64,000 nucleotides of DNA from Thermotogota bacterium (GTDB lineage: Bacteria; Thermotogota; Thermotogae; Petrotogales; Petrotogaceae), in NCBI GenBank assembly GCA_029780115.1, contig JAKOZG010000016.1, forward strand, positions 62,001 through 126,000. The letters run 5' to 3'. The notes beneath the pieces are model-generated. The model searched no databases and had not been told where the DNA came from. It worked only from the letters and a program-made list of their open reading frames with translations. This document shows, piece after piece, positions 8,672 to 18,692 of this stretch (position 1 is the first letter of the stretch; the number at the start of each line of letters is the position of its first letter). The translations under genes and the position numbers were made by a program.

Positions 8672-9652
8672 TTACCACCAAGCTTTTAAAGGTTTATATA
8701 GCTCATCATCAATAAGGTGTTTGATAAGTTTATAGCATTCCAGTTTTATAAAACTTCTATATGAAACACTTCTTTTAAGTTTTCTATGTTTTATAGTTGT
8801 ACTTAGCTTTTTTTCATATTCTTTAATAAACTTCTTCTTCCCTTCTTCGCTTAGCAAGCAAATTTCCTCTTTACTGTCAAAATCTTCCAATTTTAATATT
8901 TTGTTGTTAATTACATAGAATATAAGTGAATCAATAATCAAGGGTTTAAAAATTTCTGATAAATCTAAAGATAATGAAAAACGCCTGGTAGATGGTTCGT
9001 GAAGATAACTGACTGTGGGATCTAATTGTGTTTTATATATTTCTCCAAGAACTGTGGAATATAAAAGGCTGTTTCCAAATGAAATTAGTACATTCACAGG
9101 ATCATTTGGTGGTCTCTTTTCTCTTTTATTTAATAGAAAACCATGTTTCAAAATGTTGTTAAAAGCAGAATAATATACATTTCTAATTCTTCCTTCTATT
9201 CCCATCAAGGCTGGTATTCCAGGAACTTCATCAATACCTAACAACTCCTTATTTATTGCTTCTATACATTCTTTAGTGTTTTCGTATCGCCTCAAATTAC
9301 GAACCATATGAAAAGCAGCAGAAATTACAAATTGCTTAGCTAAAAATAATCTTTCTTCTTTATTTAGATAATGCTGAACTTGATTAACTAACAAATAACC
9401 TGATACCCGTTGTTTTCGTGGATAATAACTTCCGGAATAGTAACCATAATAGTTGTAAAAATTAATTATTATTCCATAACTGGTTAAATAGTTTAGAAGT
9501 TTTGTATTTAAATCTATTTCACCAAAAAGGTGCAAGGAATCAATACTTTCAATAGGTAAATATTTTCTTTCCTCATCTATTGTTTCCAAAAATACCGTAT
9601 TATCTTTTCTCTTTAAACGTCCACTTTTAAAAATATAATAATTATGTTTCAT
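8672..9652 (-). CDS. cas1: CRISPR-associated integrase Cas1
   Basis: 326 residues, type I-B-like Cas1. N-terminal beta domain with SIDSLHLFGEIDLN near residues 37-50. In the helical catalytic domain the metal ligands are visible as Glu153 (GIEGRIR), His218 (YLHEPSTRRFS) and Glu233 (LDLSEIFKP). It catalyses integration of new spacers at the leader end. The ATG follows GGAGG by 8 bases and overlaps the end of cas4 by 11 bases, so adaptation genes cas4-cas1-cas2 are translationally linked. Confidence 0.97.
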   Translation of the reverse strand: MKHNYYIFKSGRLKRKDNTVFLETIDEERKYLPIESIDSLHLFGEIDLNTKLLNYLTSYGIIINFYNYYGYYSGSYYPRKQRVSGYLLVNQVQHYLNKEERLFLAKQFVISAAFHMVRNLRRYENTKECIEAINKELLGIDEVPGIPALMGIEGRIRNVYYSAFNNILKHGFLLNKREKRPPNDPVNVLISFGNSLLYSTVLGEIYKTQLDPTVSYLHEPSTRRFSLSLDLSEIFKPLIIDSLIFYVINNKILKLEDFDSKEEICLLSEEGKKKFIKEYEKKLSTTIKHRKLKRSVSYRSFIKLECYKLIKHLIDDELYKPLKAWW

Positions 9653-10226
9653 TCTCTAATTCCTCCACATAACAGAATAAATAATAGGCGCATTTCCGAC
9701 AATAAGGAAGTTTTTCTCTTCGGGGTGGCTTTTTACTATCTAATATTTTATTTATCTCTAATAGAGCATTTTTAATTTCATTTTCTAAATCTTCGGTCAG
9801 TTCTATTTTCTCAATTTTTCTTTCTTTAACATAGTTTATAGTACCTTTTTTCAACACTCCCAGTTGCTTTAAATAAAATAGATAATATGCTATCTGCATG
9901 GTATCACTGTGCCGCATCTTGCTTGATTTTTTCACATCTTTTATATAGTCTCCTTCGATTATGTCTATCTTTAACAGATTATCTATCGTTACTTCACGAG
10001 TTTGAGCCTTAGGATAAGCATTTTCATGAATTAGTTTTCCTTCTAATACAGCATCACTTTCAAGTTCCATACTTATTCCCTTATCGAATAACCACAACTT
10101 TCTTTTACATACGTAATAATAATTAACTTTAATACCTTGAACTTTAAAGGTTTGAAAGTCGAACTCCAACGAATCGACATTGTTATTTATGTGTTTCTCA
10201 TTAAAGGATATATCTATCAGAATCAT
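9642..10226 (-). CDS. cas4: CRISPR-associated exonuclease Cas4
   Basis: 194 residues. Four cysteines that ligate the family's Fe-S cluster are present: Cys40 (YYYVCKRKLW) and Cys176, Cys179, Cys185 (CRKCAYYLFC). RecB-like nuclease segments lie between them (GKLIHENAYP, then DIIEGDYIKD and a MQIAYYLFYL helix). Cas4 trims prespacers and checks the PAM with Cas1-Cas2. The start overlaps cas3 by 26 bases; the ATG has GGGG immediately ahead, so the exact start is less certain than the protein. Confidence 0.93.
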   Translation of the reverse strand: MILIDISFNEKHINNNVDSLEFDFQTFKVQGIKVNYYYVCKRKLWLFDKGISMELESDAVLEGKLIHENAYPKAQTREVTIDNLLKIDIIEGDYIKDVKKSSKMRHSDTMQIAYYLFYLKQLGVLKKGTINYVKERKIEKIELTEDLENEIKNALLEINKILDSKKPPRREKLPYCRKCAYYLFCYVEELENET

Positions 10227-12408
10227 CCCCTTTTTGGCTAAAAATTATACCTTGCTCATCATTATAACGACATTCTAGCAAAAAAATATTATCGAGTCTG
10301 TAACCGTTTAGTCTACCTAAGATATATTCCTTTGCCTTATAAAGTGGCACATCTACGGTTAACTTTCTTATTTCCTTATACAACTCTGCAAGTGCTTTCT
10401 TATCTTTTTCTTTTTCACATAAATCAAAGAGATGTTTATTTTTATAATAAATTTCTAGTGGTATGCATGTTACTGTATTCATGTCTCTGAAAATCTTTTG
10501 TACTTCTCCTTTGCTTAGATTATAATCAATAATATTATCTAAAAAGTTTAAAGAACTTTTAAATTCTTCTAGAAATTTTGTCCCTTTCAATTGATTTTCC
10601 GAGTAGAGTTGGTCAACCATTTGTACTTTATCGCTTTCAGTGACAAATTTATTATTATATTCACTCAGATAGTTTAAACTAAAATTCCAGATATCTTTGT
10701 TATATACAGAGCCAACTCCACTTATATTTTTTGTATAAATATAAATATTAGGATGATTGAGATCAAATTGTCTATTTCGATAACATCTGCCGAATCGTTG
10801 AAAAAGACTATCCAGTGTTGACATTTCAGTAAATAAGTAATCAAAGTCAACATCCAAAGAAGCTTCTACTATCTGAGTGCTAATCCATACCCCTGCTTCA
10901 TCACTTTTAGAAAATGCTTGAATATCTTTTTCTTTTTGAGCACGGTCATGTTGAAGAAAAAGCGAATGCAAAAGATTAACATTTTTATGTACTCCTGGGG
11001 GTATATTACTCTTAATTGTATTGTAAATGTTGGCAGCTTTAGCAACAGTGTTAGCTAAAACTAACACTTTACTTTCTTTTGCTTTTTCTATAATTTGATT
11101 TACATCATCTAATATCGACTTTTCATTTATAGTTACAAAATGCCTTTCTAAAGTTGACAAAAATAGTTTCTCTTCAAATGGTATTCCTTTTTGTATCAGA
11201 TAATCTTTGTATATTCGAGGAAGTGTAGCTGTCATAATCAAAAATTTTCCATTTAGGTCGTATATCATTTCTAAACCTTTTATAATGCTTGCAGCCATTG
11301 AGGGGGAGTATGCTTGTATTTCATCTACTATAATCTTAGAATATGCAAGAGTTGCATATATTTTTTCATAACCTAAATATTTGAAAACAAAGGGGAAAAT
11401 TTGATCGACTGTTGTAAAATTTAATTTCTTTGCTAAATGTCTTGATTGTTCATAGATTTCTAAAGCATCTTCATAACCTTTATCTGCGAGATAATCTAAA
11501 GAAGTTGAATGTAGTAGTCCTACTTCACTAAAGTTTATTGTCTCTTTCACTCTAGAATATAAGGAGTTTAGAGAAACTCTTAAAGGAAGGGTAAAAAAAG
11601 TTTTATCTTCACCAGCCCACATTAGGGCAGCTTCCGTTTTTCCTATCCCGGTAGAAGCTACAATAATCAAATTTTTATGGGAGTTATCTCGGGTATAGAT
11701 TTGAACATCTCTCAAATTTGAATTGAGATTTAAAGTTATGTGCTTTTCTGTTACTTCATTCAAAGCATCTTTGCTTTCAACTTCTACTTCAATGTGTGCA
11801 GAAGAGGCGTGATCCAATCGATGAAGAATACCTTTTATCAATACATACAATTGATAATATTTATGAGATTGAGTGATTCTATTTTCCATATCATTTAAAT
11901 AATGTTTGTCGAGTTTTTGTATGTTAGTTCCCATATGTTCGTTAATTTTGGTAAGTTGAGGCTCTAAATCTTTGGATATTACTTCAAGAATATGTCTTTT
12001 GTTGGGTATAACGTTTCTTTCATGGTGAAAAGCTATTGCCTGTACAATTATTTTTATCAGTTCATTGTCGTTATATAGTAGATCTGACATTTCTTCAAAA
12101 GGTAAAAAGGCTGGGGAAAGATATCCGTGAGGGATATCGTTTTTAAAAGGACTATAAATCTTTTCTTGACCAATCATTTCTCTAATTACATTTTGAAACG
12201 GCGTATACGCTTTTCCGAAGTCATGATAAAATGCTGTTATGTATAAGCAACGCCAAAATAGTTCTTTATTAACCATGCTGGGTAGGATATTTTCAATTTT
12301 GGAACCATACATAGTTTTTAATATTTTTAAATTTTCCAAAAGTTTTTGGGTATGTTCATACAAAGTTTCCTGTGGATTCGATTTAGCATATATCATTTTC
12401 TTCACCAT
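10201..12408 (-). CDS. cas3: CRISPR-associated helicase-nuclease Cas3
   Basis: 735 residues with fused HD nuclease and SF2 helicase. HD domain: His19 (YEHT), His62-Asp63 (YHDFGKAYTPF), and an FHHERN segment near 128. Helicase: Walker A ASTGIGKTEA at 251-260, motif II as DEIQ at 362-365, then MTATLP and QRFGRCYRNR. DEIQ in place of DEAH is also seen in other I-B Cas3 proteins. Cas3 is recruited by Cascade to unwind and degrade target DNA. An alternative start at 12396 (MIYAKS) has a better-placed GGTG. It overlaps cas5 by up to 26 bases. Confidence 0.96.
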   Translation of the reverse strand: MVKKMIYAKSNPQETLYEHTQKLLENLKILKTMYGSKIENILPSMVNKELFWRCLYITAFYHDFGKAYTPFQNVIREMIGQEKIYSPFKNDIPHGYLSPAFLPFEEMSDLLYNDNELIKIIVQAIAFHHERNVIPNKRHILEVISKDLEPQLTKINEHMGTNIQKLDKHYLNDMENRITQSHKYYQLYVLIKGILHRLDHASSAHIEVEVESKDALNEVTEKHITLNLNSNLRDVQIYTRDNSHKNLIIVASTGIGKTEAALMWAGEDKTFFTLPLRVSLNSLYSRVKETINFSEVGLLHSTSLDYLADKGYEDALEIYEQSRHLAKKLNFTTVDQIFPFVFKYLGYEKIYATLAYSKIIVDEIQAYSPSMAASIIKGLEMIYDLNGKFLIMTATLPRIYKDYLIQKGIPFEEKLFLSTLERHFVTINEKSILDDVNQIIEKAKESKVLVLANTVAKAANIYNTIKSNIPPGVHKNVNLLHSLFLQHDRAQKEKDIQAFSKSDEAGVWISTQIVEASLDVDFDYLFTEMSTLDSLFQRFGRCYRNRQFDLNHPNIYIYTKNISGVGSVYNKDIWNFSLNYLSEYNNKFVTESDKVQMVDQLYSENQLKGTKFLEEFKSSLNFLDNIIDYNLSKGEVQKIFRDMNTVTCIPLEIYYKNKHLFDLCEKEKDKKALAELYKEIRKLTVDVPLYKAKEYILGRLNGYRLDNIFLLECRYNDEQGIIFSQKGDDSDRYIL

Positions 12409-13069
12409 TCATTAAAAAAACGAGATCTTTCTCTTCGTCTAAAAGAATAGTTCCCGAATCTATTACATTACCACTTTCAACATATACAGTATCGATGCGT
12501 TCCCATACTCTTAGTTCGTTTTGTATAGTATATTTCCAGTTAAGTCTGTAGTTTATGCCGCTCAAACCAGAGGGTAATTGTTTTTTTGGTATATAAACAG
12601 GACATTTTATTTCATAAGGTTCGGCTTTACCACGTCCTATAATTATTTCTTCTATATCTACTTGTTTAACATCCTCTATCACAACTAAATCTTCTTTTCT
12701 TCCTAAACTGAAATATTCTTCTGAATCTTTTATTCCCTCAATAATTGCGTCAATAATGTTTTGTTGAGCAAATACATGTATAATCAAATATACATTGTAT
12801 AACATATGCACATAGGAAGGTACAGAAGTAACAGCTTTATTTTTTTTACTTTTATACGAATACATACTTTGTAAATTGAAACAGATATTTTCAAAGCTTC
12901 CTTGAACGGAAATAGACATCGGAATAAATTCTTTAGCTTTCATAATCTTATGCAAGAATCCTTTTACCGTAGAGTAAGGAGGCAGAGGATACGTCTCTGC
13001 CACCTTAAAAGCAAAAGGTTTTTTATAAGTAGCATTTTGCTGATAAATATTCAGTTTTAAAGCTTTCAT
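12383..13069 (-). CDS. cas5: Cascade subunit Cas5 (Tneap/Cas5t type)
   Basis: 228 residues, RAMP superfamily. The N-terminus MKALKLNIYQQNATYKKPFA followed by TYPLPPYSTVKGFLH matches the Cas5 Tneap subtype, including the conserved PPYSTVKGFLH segment. Cas5 caps the 5' handle of the crRNA in Cascade. The ATG overlaps the cas7 stop by 4 bases. Subtype naming rests on the neighbouring cst1- and cst2-like genes as well as on this N-terminus. Confidence 0.92.
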   Translation of the reverse strand: MKALKLNIYQQNATYKKPFAFKVAETYPLPPYSTVKGFLHKIMKAKEFIPMSISVQGSFENICFNLQSMYSYKSKKNKAVTSVPSYVHMLYNVYLIIHVFAQQNIIDAIIEGIKDSEEYFSLGRKEDLVVIEDVKQVDIEEIIIGRGKAEPYEIKCPVYIPKKQLPSGLSGINYRLNWKYTIQNELRVWERIDTVYVESGNVIDSGTILLDEEKDLVFLMNGEENDIC

Positions 13070-13983
13070 GTATTGCTCACTCCATAAAAACTATTGACAT
13101 CATTTTTCATTTTGACAAAAAAATCTTCTACTGATAAGGCTCTCTCTCCGAACATTTCTTTTATTTTAAAATCATTTGCAAAGTAGCCATCGGCAATGCC
13201 TACGAATGTTTTATCTTTAATTTTGTTATTATCTAACGTTTTTTCTAAAGCGTTGTTAAGTTTATCTTCTTGAATATAATACAATCCATTTTTCATGTTT
13301 AATCCTATTCTCCCCAAGAAAAAAGGAGAAGCCAAATCATAAATGCCACCTATTATAAATATTGGAGAAAGGTTTTCTTGCCTTCCACGAATGTTTCTAT
13401 TAAGAACTTTTATTATCTCCAAAAATTGGTTAACTCTTTCTGCCTTTTCATCATTATCCAAAATAATTTCTCCATCTTCCCCTATCTTAGCTAGATCTAT
13501 AGTAAAGGTATATGTATATAGGCTTAAATGCTGTTCAATGTTGGCTATGTTAGGGTGTTCTTTTATCCTGTCAGCAAGTCCTTTGTTAGTTAAAAATTCT
13601 GTATCACTTCTGTATGGTTCAAGAGAGATAGCATGACTCAAACGCACCACTGCTGGTCTTGTACCAGCTCCACCAATTTCTTTCTGACTTTTCTTTACAG
13701 TTTTCATATATCCAAATAAATCCATCTCTACAGAATCTTTTATTGTTAAATCATCACGAAATTGGACTGTACCCTTTGATTTATCGACAACTTGTAAGTT
13801 CCAATTATACATTTCGTGACCAAGTCTTACAATATCGTATCTTAAAGCCTGTCTTGAAGCATAGGTAAGTAAAGTTCCATCTCCTCGAGTTAACTTTTTA
13901 AGAACAGAAATGTTGGCTATTCCTTCATCATAATTTAAGCTTTGTGCTTGAAATATTACGCTTGCTGTTAAACCTTTAGCCAT
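13066..13983 (-). CDS. cas7: Cascade backbone subunit Cas7 (Cst2/DevR family)
   Basis: 305 residues from ATG 13983, chosen because GGAGG lies 10 bases ahead; the TTG at 13992 is nearly on top of that site. The opening KGLTASVIFQAQSLNYDEG with LKKLTRGDGTLLTYASRQALRYDI is the Cst2/DevR signature. Six or so copies of Cas7 normally coat the spacer part of the crRNA. It sits between cas8b1 (5 bases upstream) and cas5. Confidence 0.95.
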   Translation of the reverse strand: MAKGLTASVIFQAQSLNYDEGIANISVLKKLTRGDGTLLTYASRQALRYDIVRLGHEMYNWNLQVVDKSKGTVQFRDDLTIKDSVEMDLFGYMKTVKKSQKEIGGAGTRPAVVRLSHAISLEPYRSDTEFLTNKGLADRIKEHPNIANIEQHLSLYTYTFTIDLAKIGEDGEIILDNDEKAERVNQFLEIIKVLNRNIRGRQENLSPIFIIGGIYDLASPFFLGRIGLNMKNGLYYIQEDKLNNALEKTLDNNKIKDKTFVGIADGYFANDFKIKEMFGERALSVEDFFVKMKNDVNSFYGVSNT

Positions 13984-13988
13984 GGTTG

Positions 13989-15719
13989 TCAAACCTCCTC
14001 ATTAGAAACTTTTTCTTTAGATGCAACATCAACTGGCAAAGCAGTAAACCCACATATAAATGCTAAAGCAATATCCTTAAAATCTGCTCTTTGCTCTGTT
14101 AGTACATTTAAAAAAAAGTCGGGAATAGGTTTTTGAATACTCATACATGTTCTAATAAGATTATCTAAAAATTCTTCTTTGTCTCCCACTTTCACAGCAT
14201 TTAACATTTTGTAACCTATGGAATTAATCTTGTTTGCAGAGTCTGTAGCAACATAATATCTATTGAGTTCTTTTCCATATTCAAAAGCATCATTTATAAT
14301 TTTGGTGCTCACTTTTTTCTGCCTCCTTTTGTATCCGTTCAGTAAATGTCTTAAACACACAGCATTAAAACACGAAACAGGATCTCCTACAATTACTCTT
14401 CTATCACCCCTTTTTCCCTCAGCCTTTTTAAGATAGTTCCTCAACTCATCAGAAATTAACAGATATAAATCTCTATCCGTTAAAATGTACTCCATGATAT
14501 CCATTTGAAATTGATGAGGCTTTATGCGACCTAATAAATAATGTACCTGTTTATCTATAAAAAATTTTGCTTTAAAAGGAGCTATGTTGAAATAGTGCAA
14601 ATATGTGCTCTTCTTGTCAGTTTGAAATTCGACAAAGAAAATACTCTGCAAAGTCCAAAGAGCTTTTTGTTCCATTTGAGTTACTATATCAAATATAAGC
14701 TCCCTATATGGATTTGAAGAACTTGAACGTTGCCTAAAATTTTCGTTTATTTTAAACAAACTTTTTATGTCTGTGTCTAAGTTAACAAAAGTATATTCAG
14801 TGTAATACTCAATTCCGTCAATAGTTGAACGATATTTTTCAAGTGGAGTGCAACCAACTGGAGTACACATTAGAAGAATCCTACATTCTTCACAAATTGG
14901 TAACTTAGTAACTTCATTCCAAAGAAAATTATTATTTTCTGTTAAACTCAGTCCTATTGGCGAAAACATAGCCTCATCAAAATGGTAATTTCCGCTAGTC
15001 TCGCGTGAACATAATGAACAGTTATATATTGTTTTACTTTTATATTTTTTAGAAGCATCTTGATTATATTTCTCTCTCACCGGTTGGACATAATCTCTAT
15101 GCATTTTTTCTATAAAATCTTGCGCGTAAGCACCAGCAAAACTAGGATTAAGAAAACTTGCTTGACCGAAAAAATCACTTAGATTTGATCGAGTTATATT
15201 TGCAGCCCGTTTTTTTCGTATTTCTTCAATAGAAACAAAATCTAATAAATTATTTAAAATTGATTTTGCTTCTTCTAGTGTTTCAATACTTGTGTCTTTT
15301 TTAATTATACGATTCATTTCTTTTATTGAATTCAACAAATCATTGTATTCATCCACATAGCTGGTATTTTTCACTGAGTTCTCATATTTCTTGAAGTAAT
15401 CATAAACATTTTTAATTGCTTTAGAAATATTTTCGGCACTTGCTTTTTGGTCAAAGGATTCAGAAGGTTTATCGTAATTTTCAATCAAGCCGGTTGCTTC
15501 ATTTATACGTCTTTTAAATCTTTCTCTATCATCGTTTATAGCAAAAAAATAATTGAAGTAATACTCGGCAAAATTATCAAGTAATTCATCTTCAATTTCG
15601 AAGTAGTTTTCTTTTGTTGTATATTTACTTTCATCAACATTATTAAATTTAAGAATCCGTAGAAATCCTACAATCCCCATGTTATAAAACCATTCAGATA
15701 AATAAAATTTTATAGACAT
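13989..15719 (-). CDS. cas8b1: Cascade large subunit Cas8b1 (Cst1, CXXC-CXXC)
   Basis: 576 residues. The hallmark pair of Cys motifs is present: CSLC at 234-237 and CEEC at 276-279, probably a zinc site. The N-terminus IKFYLSEWFYNMGIVGFLRIL is typical of Cst1 proteins. The large subunit recognises the PAM and holds the target strand. The ATG follows GAGGTGATATAAAT, 2 bases after the cas6 stop. The Cys pair and the cst2 neighbour distinguish this from the Csh1-type I-B large subunit. Confidence 0.93.
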   Translation of the reverse strand: MSIKFYLSEWFYNMGIVGFLRILKFNNVDESKYTTKENYFEIEDELLDNFAEYYFNYFFAINDDRERFKRRINEATGLIENYDKPSESFDQKASAENISKAIKNVYDYFKKYENSVKNTSYVDEYNDLLNSIKEMNRIIKKDTSIETLEEAKSILNNLLDFVSIEEIRKKRAANITRSNLSDFFGQASFLNPSFAGAYAQDFIEKMHRDYVQPVREKYNQDASKKYKSKTIYNCSLCSRETSGNYHFDEAMFSPIGLSLTENNNFLWNEVTKLPICEECRILLMCTPVGCTPLEKYRSTIDGIEYYTEYTFVNLDTDIKSLFKINENFRQRSSSSNPYRELIFDIVTQMEQKALWTLQSIFFVEFQTDKKSTYLHYFNIAPFKAKFFIDKQVHYLLGRIKPHQFQMDIMEYILTDRDLYLLISDELRNYLKKAEGKRGDRRVIVGDPVSCFNAVCLRHLLNGYKRRQKKVSTKIINDAFEYGKELNRYYVATDSANKINSIGYKMLNAVKVGDKEEFLDNLIRTCMSIQKPIPDFFLNVLTEQRADFKDIALAFICGFTALPVDVASKEKVSNEEV

Positions 15720-15721
15720 AT

Positions 15722-16453
15722 TTATATCACCTCTATCATACCGAATCCCTGACTTCGTCGAAGGGAAACTCCTAGAGAATAAATGTCTCTCAAATCTGAA
15801 ACTTCGCCTTGTAATGAAAAGGTACCCTCGTAAGATTCTAGAAACATATATTCTTTACCTGTATTTCTTTGAAATTCTTTTATTTCTTCTTTAACAACTA
15901 CTTTTTTCATCTGAATCGGTGTGAATTCTATAGATTTCAATAATCCCACTCCTCTATAATTTTCTAATATCTTATCTGCAAGGTAGTTATATTCTTTTGT
16001 AAAATTTTCATCGTAAGGAGACAAAGGCCTATTTCTTTTGTCAGTTAAGTGAATGGGAGACATGGTTTTAAAGGTAACCTTTTCTTCAAAGATATTTTTT
16101 TCTGGAAGAAGATAAACTTTTACCAATTCAATGAAATGATTTTTATACTTGAAACTTTTGGTTTTTAGTAAACCATTGAAAAAGTTCACTATAAAAAGCT
16201 TATCTGGAGAACTTATGTTTAGATTCAATCCATCTTTTAAAACAAAATGATCATCTTTAAATTCAAAATTTTTTAAAAACACAGAAAAGCAAAAGTTTTT
16301 TGACTGTTTGTTTCTTTTATTGTGGTCGTAATAATAAAGCTTATTAAAATATTCTTCTGAAGAATTTTTCAAAGCTTCTTTAATAAGACTTGCAAACATC
16401 ATTTGATAAGGTAAAGGAACTGATTCTGCTTCAAATTGGCAACACAATCTCAT
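15722..16453 (-). CDS. cas6: crRNA endonuclease Cas6
   Basis: 243 residues from ATG 16453, behind GAGGAGAG; a longer frame opens at 16516 but lacks a ribosome site and adds 21 residues before the usual MRL start. The conserved LPYQ near the N-terminus and a C-terminal Gly-rich loop LRRSQGFGMIEVI are as expected for Cas6. It cuts within the CRISPR repeat to release crRNAs. It is the first gene of the cas operon, so the operon promoter should lie in 16454-16907. Confidence 0.93.
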   Translation of the reverse strand: MRLCCQFEAESVPLPYQMMFASLIKEALKNSSEEYFNKLYYYDHNKRNKQSKNFCFSVFLKNFEFKDDHFVLKDGLNLNISSPDKLFIVNFFNGLLKTKSFKYKNHFIELVKVYLLPEKNIFEEKVTFKTMSPIHLTDKRNRPLSPYDENFTKEYNYLADKILENYRGVGLLKSIEFTPIQMKKVVVKEEIKEFQRNTGKEYMFLESYEGTFSLQGEVSDLRDIYSLGVSLRRSQGFGMIEVI

Positions 16454-16907
16454 TTTAATCTCTCCTCTACAATTGATTTTCATTTCCCGGATTAAAATTT
16501 CGGGGAAATGTGACATGGAAAATTAATTTTTCCAATAAAGAGAATCTGTAAAGCAGCTCTTGATTTGAAGTTCATTTTTTAAGGACCGTTTTATATCTAA
16601 GTAGTTTCTTGAAGGGAACAAGAATTTTTTGAAACATAGTGAAAAATATCTTCATCTTTTAATTGTAATTTTTTAATTTTAACAAAAATACAAAAATTTT
16701 GATTAAAAAACACTGAATAAAACAAAAATTACTTAATGAAAAAACTTATGAGTTAATTTTTGTAACTTTAAATTACAAGGTAATTTAGACTTGAAGTTTC
16801 TACAAATTGAGAGTATTCAAGTAATAGTTATAATAGAGTTATATACCTCCATTCTTTAAATAAGTTTTTAAGACTGTCAACCATCCAGCTAAAATAATCC
16901 TCCATTT
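16454..16907. other. AT-rich intergenic region upstream of the cas operon
   Basis: 454 bases without a convincing gene. It must hold the cas6 promoter, but I could not pick one with both hexamers. An inverted repeat ACAAAAATTA (16722-16731) / TTAATTTTTGT (16753-16763) could form a weak AT hairpin. A 25-codon frame at 16905-16828 follows the dynamin-like gene but has no ribosome site and is not called. Confidence 0.6.
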
Positions 16908-18473
16908 TTACAATTTAATTGCTTGCTCGATGTTTTCTAATTGCTTCATATAACTGTCTAGTGTTCTTTTTATTTCTTGATATTTTTCTAAGTTATCTAT
17001 CTTATTTTGAATGTCTTCATGGCTTTCTAACATTTTTGTCTTTGTTTTTGTGTTCATGTCTTTTAAAAAATTGTCGATCAAAACATTCAACAAGTTTTTA
17101 ATTTTTTCTTCTTGGAGCAAAATTTCTTCTTCAATTGATTTTGTGATTGATCTTGTTAAGTAGATTCTATTAAACAAGGTTTTATTTTTAAATTTAATAG
17201 ATTTAAACGCATCATCCAATACTTTATGCAATTCTCTTTGAATCAAGCGTTCAAAGTCTTCAAAATATCTTTCTATGTCTGTTTGCAATTGCATTTTTAA
17301 ATAAGGTTCGTCTTTTACTTTTTGAGCGATTTCTTCTTTAGAAAACATTTTTTCAATTCTTTTGTTTTGTTCCTTTAAAATATCATTGAGGTTCCTGTTT
17401 ACTATGTCTTTAAACATATCGTTAGTGTCTTTTCTGAATTGTATTAATTCTGCTTCAACTAAATCTTTCACTTTGCTTTGAGTTTTATACAAACTTATAA
17501 CTTTATCTTTCAATGTTTTCATTTTCATAGAATAATAACTTATAATAGAATCTCTGATAGTAATTTCTATGTTTTCTTTTAAAAACATGTAATTGTCTTC
17601 TAGAAACATACTGAGTGTTTCATAATATTTTCTATAATCTTCTATTGTATTTATTTCTTTTTCTAAGATACTTTCATTGTTGGTTATAGAATCACGAAGT
17701 TTGTTGATTATCGTTTTTAACTTCATGCTTTTCTTTTCATGGCTTCCGATTTCTTTAAAAATATATTCTCTAACTTCTTCAAACCCACTTCCTTCTTGAG
17801 ATTCCATTTCTATAGCCGCAGATGTTACAAAAATCTTGGGATCTTTAATTCCAATCTCATTACATTTAGCAATTAATTCTTTCTTTGATGTTTGGATTTC
17901 TTCTTCTTTTGCTCTGTCTTTTTGTTGAAGAATAAAGATAATGTCTTTTTTGAATTGATGAACAATTTTTGTGATCAATCCCCACTCACTTTTTGAATAT
18001 ATATTTTTTGCTTCAAAGACAAACATAACTAAATTGCAGTTTTCTAAGAAGTCATATGTAATTTTTTCGTGTTCTTCCCTAATAGAATCTGTTCCAGGTG
18101 TATCTATTATTTCTATTCCTTCTAAAGATTCAATATCTTTGTAGATTATTACTACATCGTTTTCTATTTCAGGCTCTTTATTGCCTTTTCTTGCTATTGT
18201 AATTTTGGAAGTCTCTAATGCAGCACCTGATTTAAATATCTCTTCTTCACCTTTTTTGACTCCTAGTAAGGCATTCAAAAAGCTACTTTTACCAGATTTT
18301 ACTTTTCCAATTGCTACAAAATTAAAAGGAGTTTCAAACTCTTTTTTTATTTCAGCAATTTTATCACTGTCTAAAATAGGGTTTTTATAAACTAGATCAA
18401 GATACTCATTTAATATCTTATTTAGCTGGGTTTCTTCTTTCTTAAATTTATTACTTATTAACGGATTTTTCAT
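16908..18473 (-). CDS. Dynamin-family GTPase
   Basis: 521 residues. G1 P-loop AIGKVKSGKSSFLNALLG at about 54-71, G3 DTPG at 124-127 in EIIDTPGTDS, and a G4-like QQKDRA near 183-188 in place of the canonical N/TKxD. The remaining ~300 residues are long, charged helices, as in the stalk of bacterial dynamin-like proteins. No clear transmembrane helix is seen. Members remodel membranes or help cells survive membrane damage and some phages. It is monocistronic with its own promoter (18515-18543) and is not part of the cas operon. What this protein acts on is unknown. Confidence 0.87.
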   Translation of the reverse strand: MKNPLISNKFKKEETQLNKILNEYLDLVYKNPILDSDKIAEIKKEFETPFNFVAIGKVKSGKSSFLNALLGVKKGEEEIFKSGAALETSKITIARKGNKEPEIENDVVIIYKDIESLEGIEIIDTPGTDSIREEHEKITYDFLENCNLVMFVFEAKNIYSKSEWGLITKIVHQFKKDIIFILQQKDRAKEEEIQTSKKELIAKCNEIGIKDPKIFVTSAAIEMESQEGSGFEEVREYIFKEIGSHEKKSMKLKTIINKLRDSITNNESILEKEINTIEDYRKYYETLSMFLEDNYMFLKENIEITIRDSIISYYSMKMKTLKDKVISLYKTQSKVKDLVEAELIQFRKDTNDMFKDIVNRNLNDILKEQNKRIEKMFSKEEIAQKVKDEPYLKMQLQTDIERYFEDFERLIQRELHKVLDDAFKSIKFKNKTLFNRIYLTRSITKSIEEEILLQEEKIKNLLNVLIDNFLKDMNTKTKTKMLESHEDIQNKIDNLEKYQEIKRTLDSYMKQLENIEQAIKL

Positions 18474-18514
18474 CTTGCACCCCCATTTATTGTTGATTCA
18501 CTTGCTTTTAATAT

Positions 18515-18543
18515 ATTATAACCCAATTGAAAAAAATATACAA
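18515..18543 (-). promoter_or_regulatory. Promoter of the dynamin-like gene
   Basis: On the minus strand TTGTAT (18543-18538), 17 bases, then a perfect TATAAT (18520-18515), 41 bases ahead of the ATG at 18473. Confidence 0.7.
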
Positions 18544-18692
18544 AATTGTTATTTATTAATTAATATTCTTATAGTTTGTGATTTATAAGATTAAATTATG
18601 ATTAAAAGCGGTGCGTGAACCTAAAAGAGAGAATGTTTAATCAATTTGTTATTACCTAAAACTATTATAACAATCGTTAATTATTAATTGTA

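Noticed and set aside
10560-10860. Cas3 helicase inactivated because motif II is DEIQ
   Set aside because: DEIQ is seen in other I-B Cas3 proteins; the Asp-Glu pair and all other helicase and HD motifs are intact.
16828-16905. 25-codon frame starting 2 bases after the dynamin-like stop (MEDYFSWMVDSL...)
   Set aside because: No ribosome site and too short to support; it could be a remnant of a second gene but nothing shows that.
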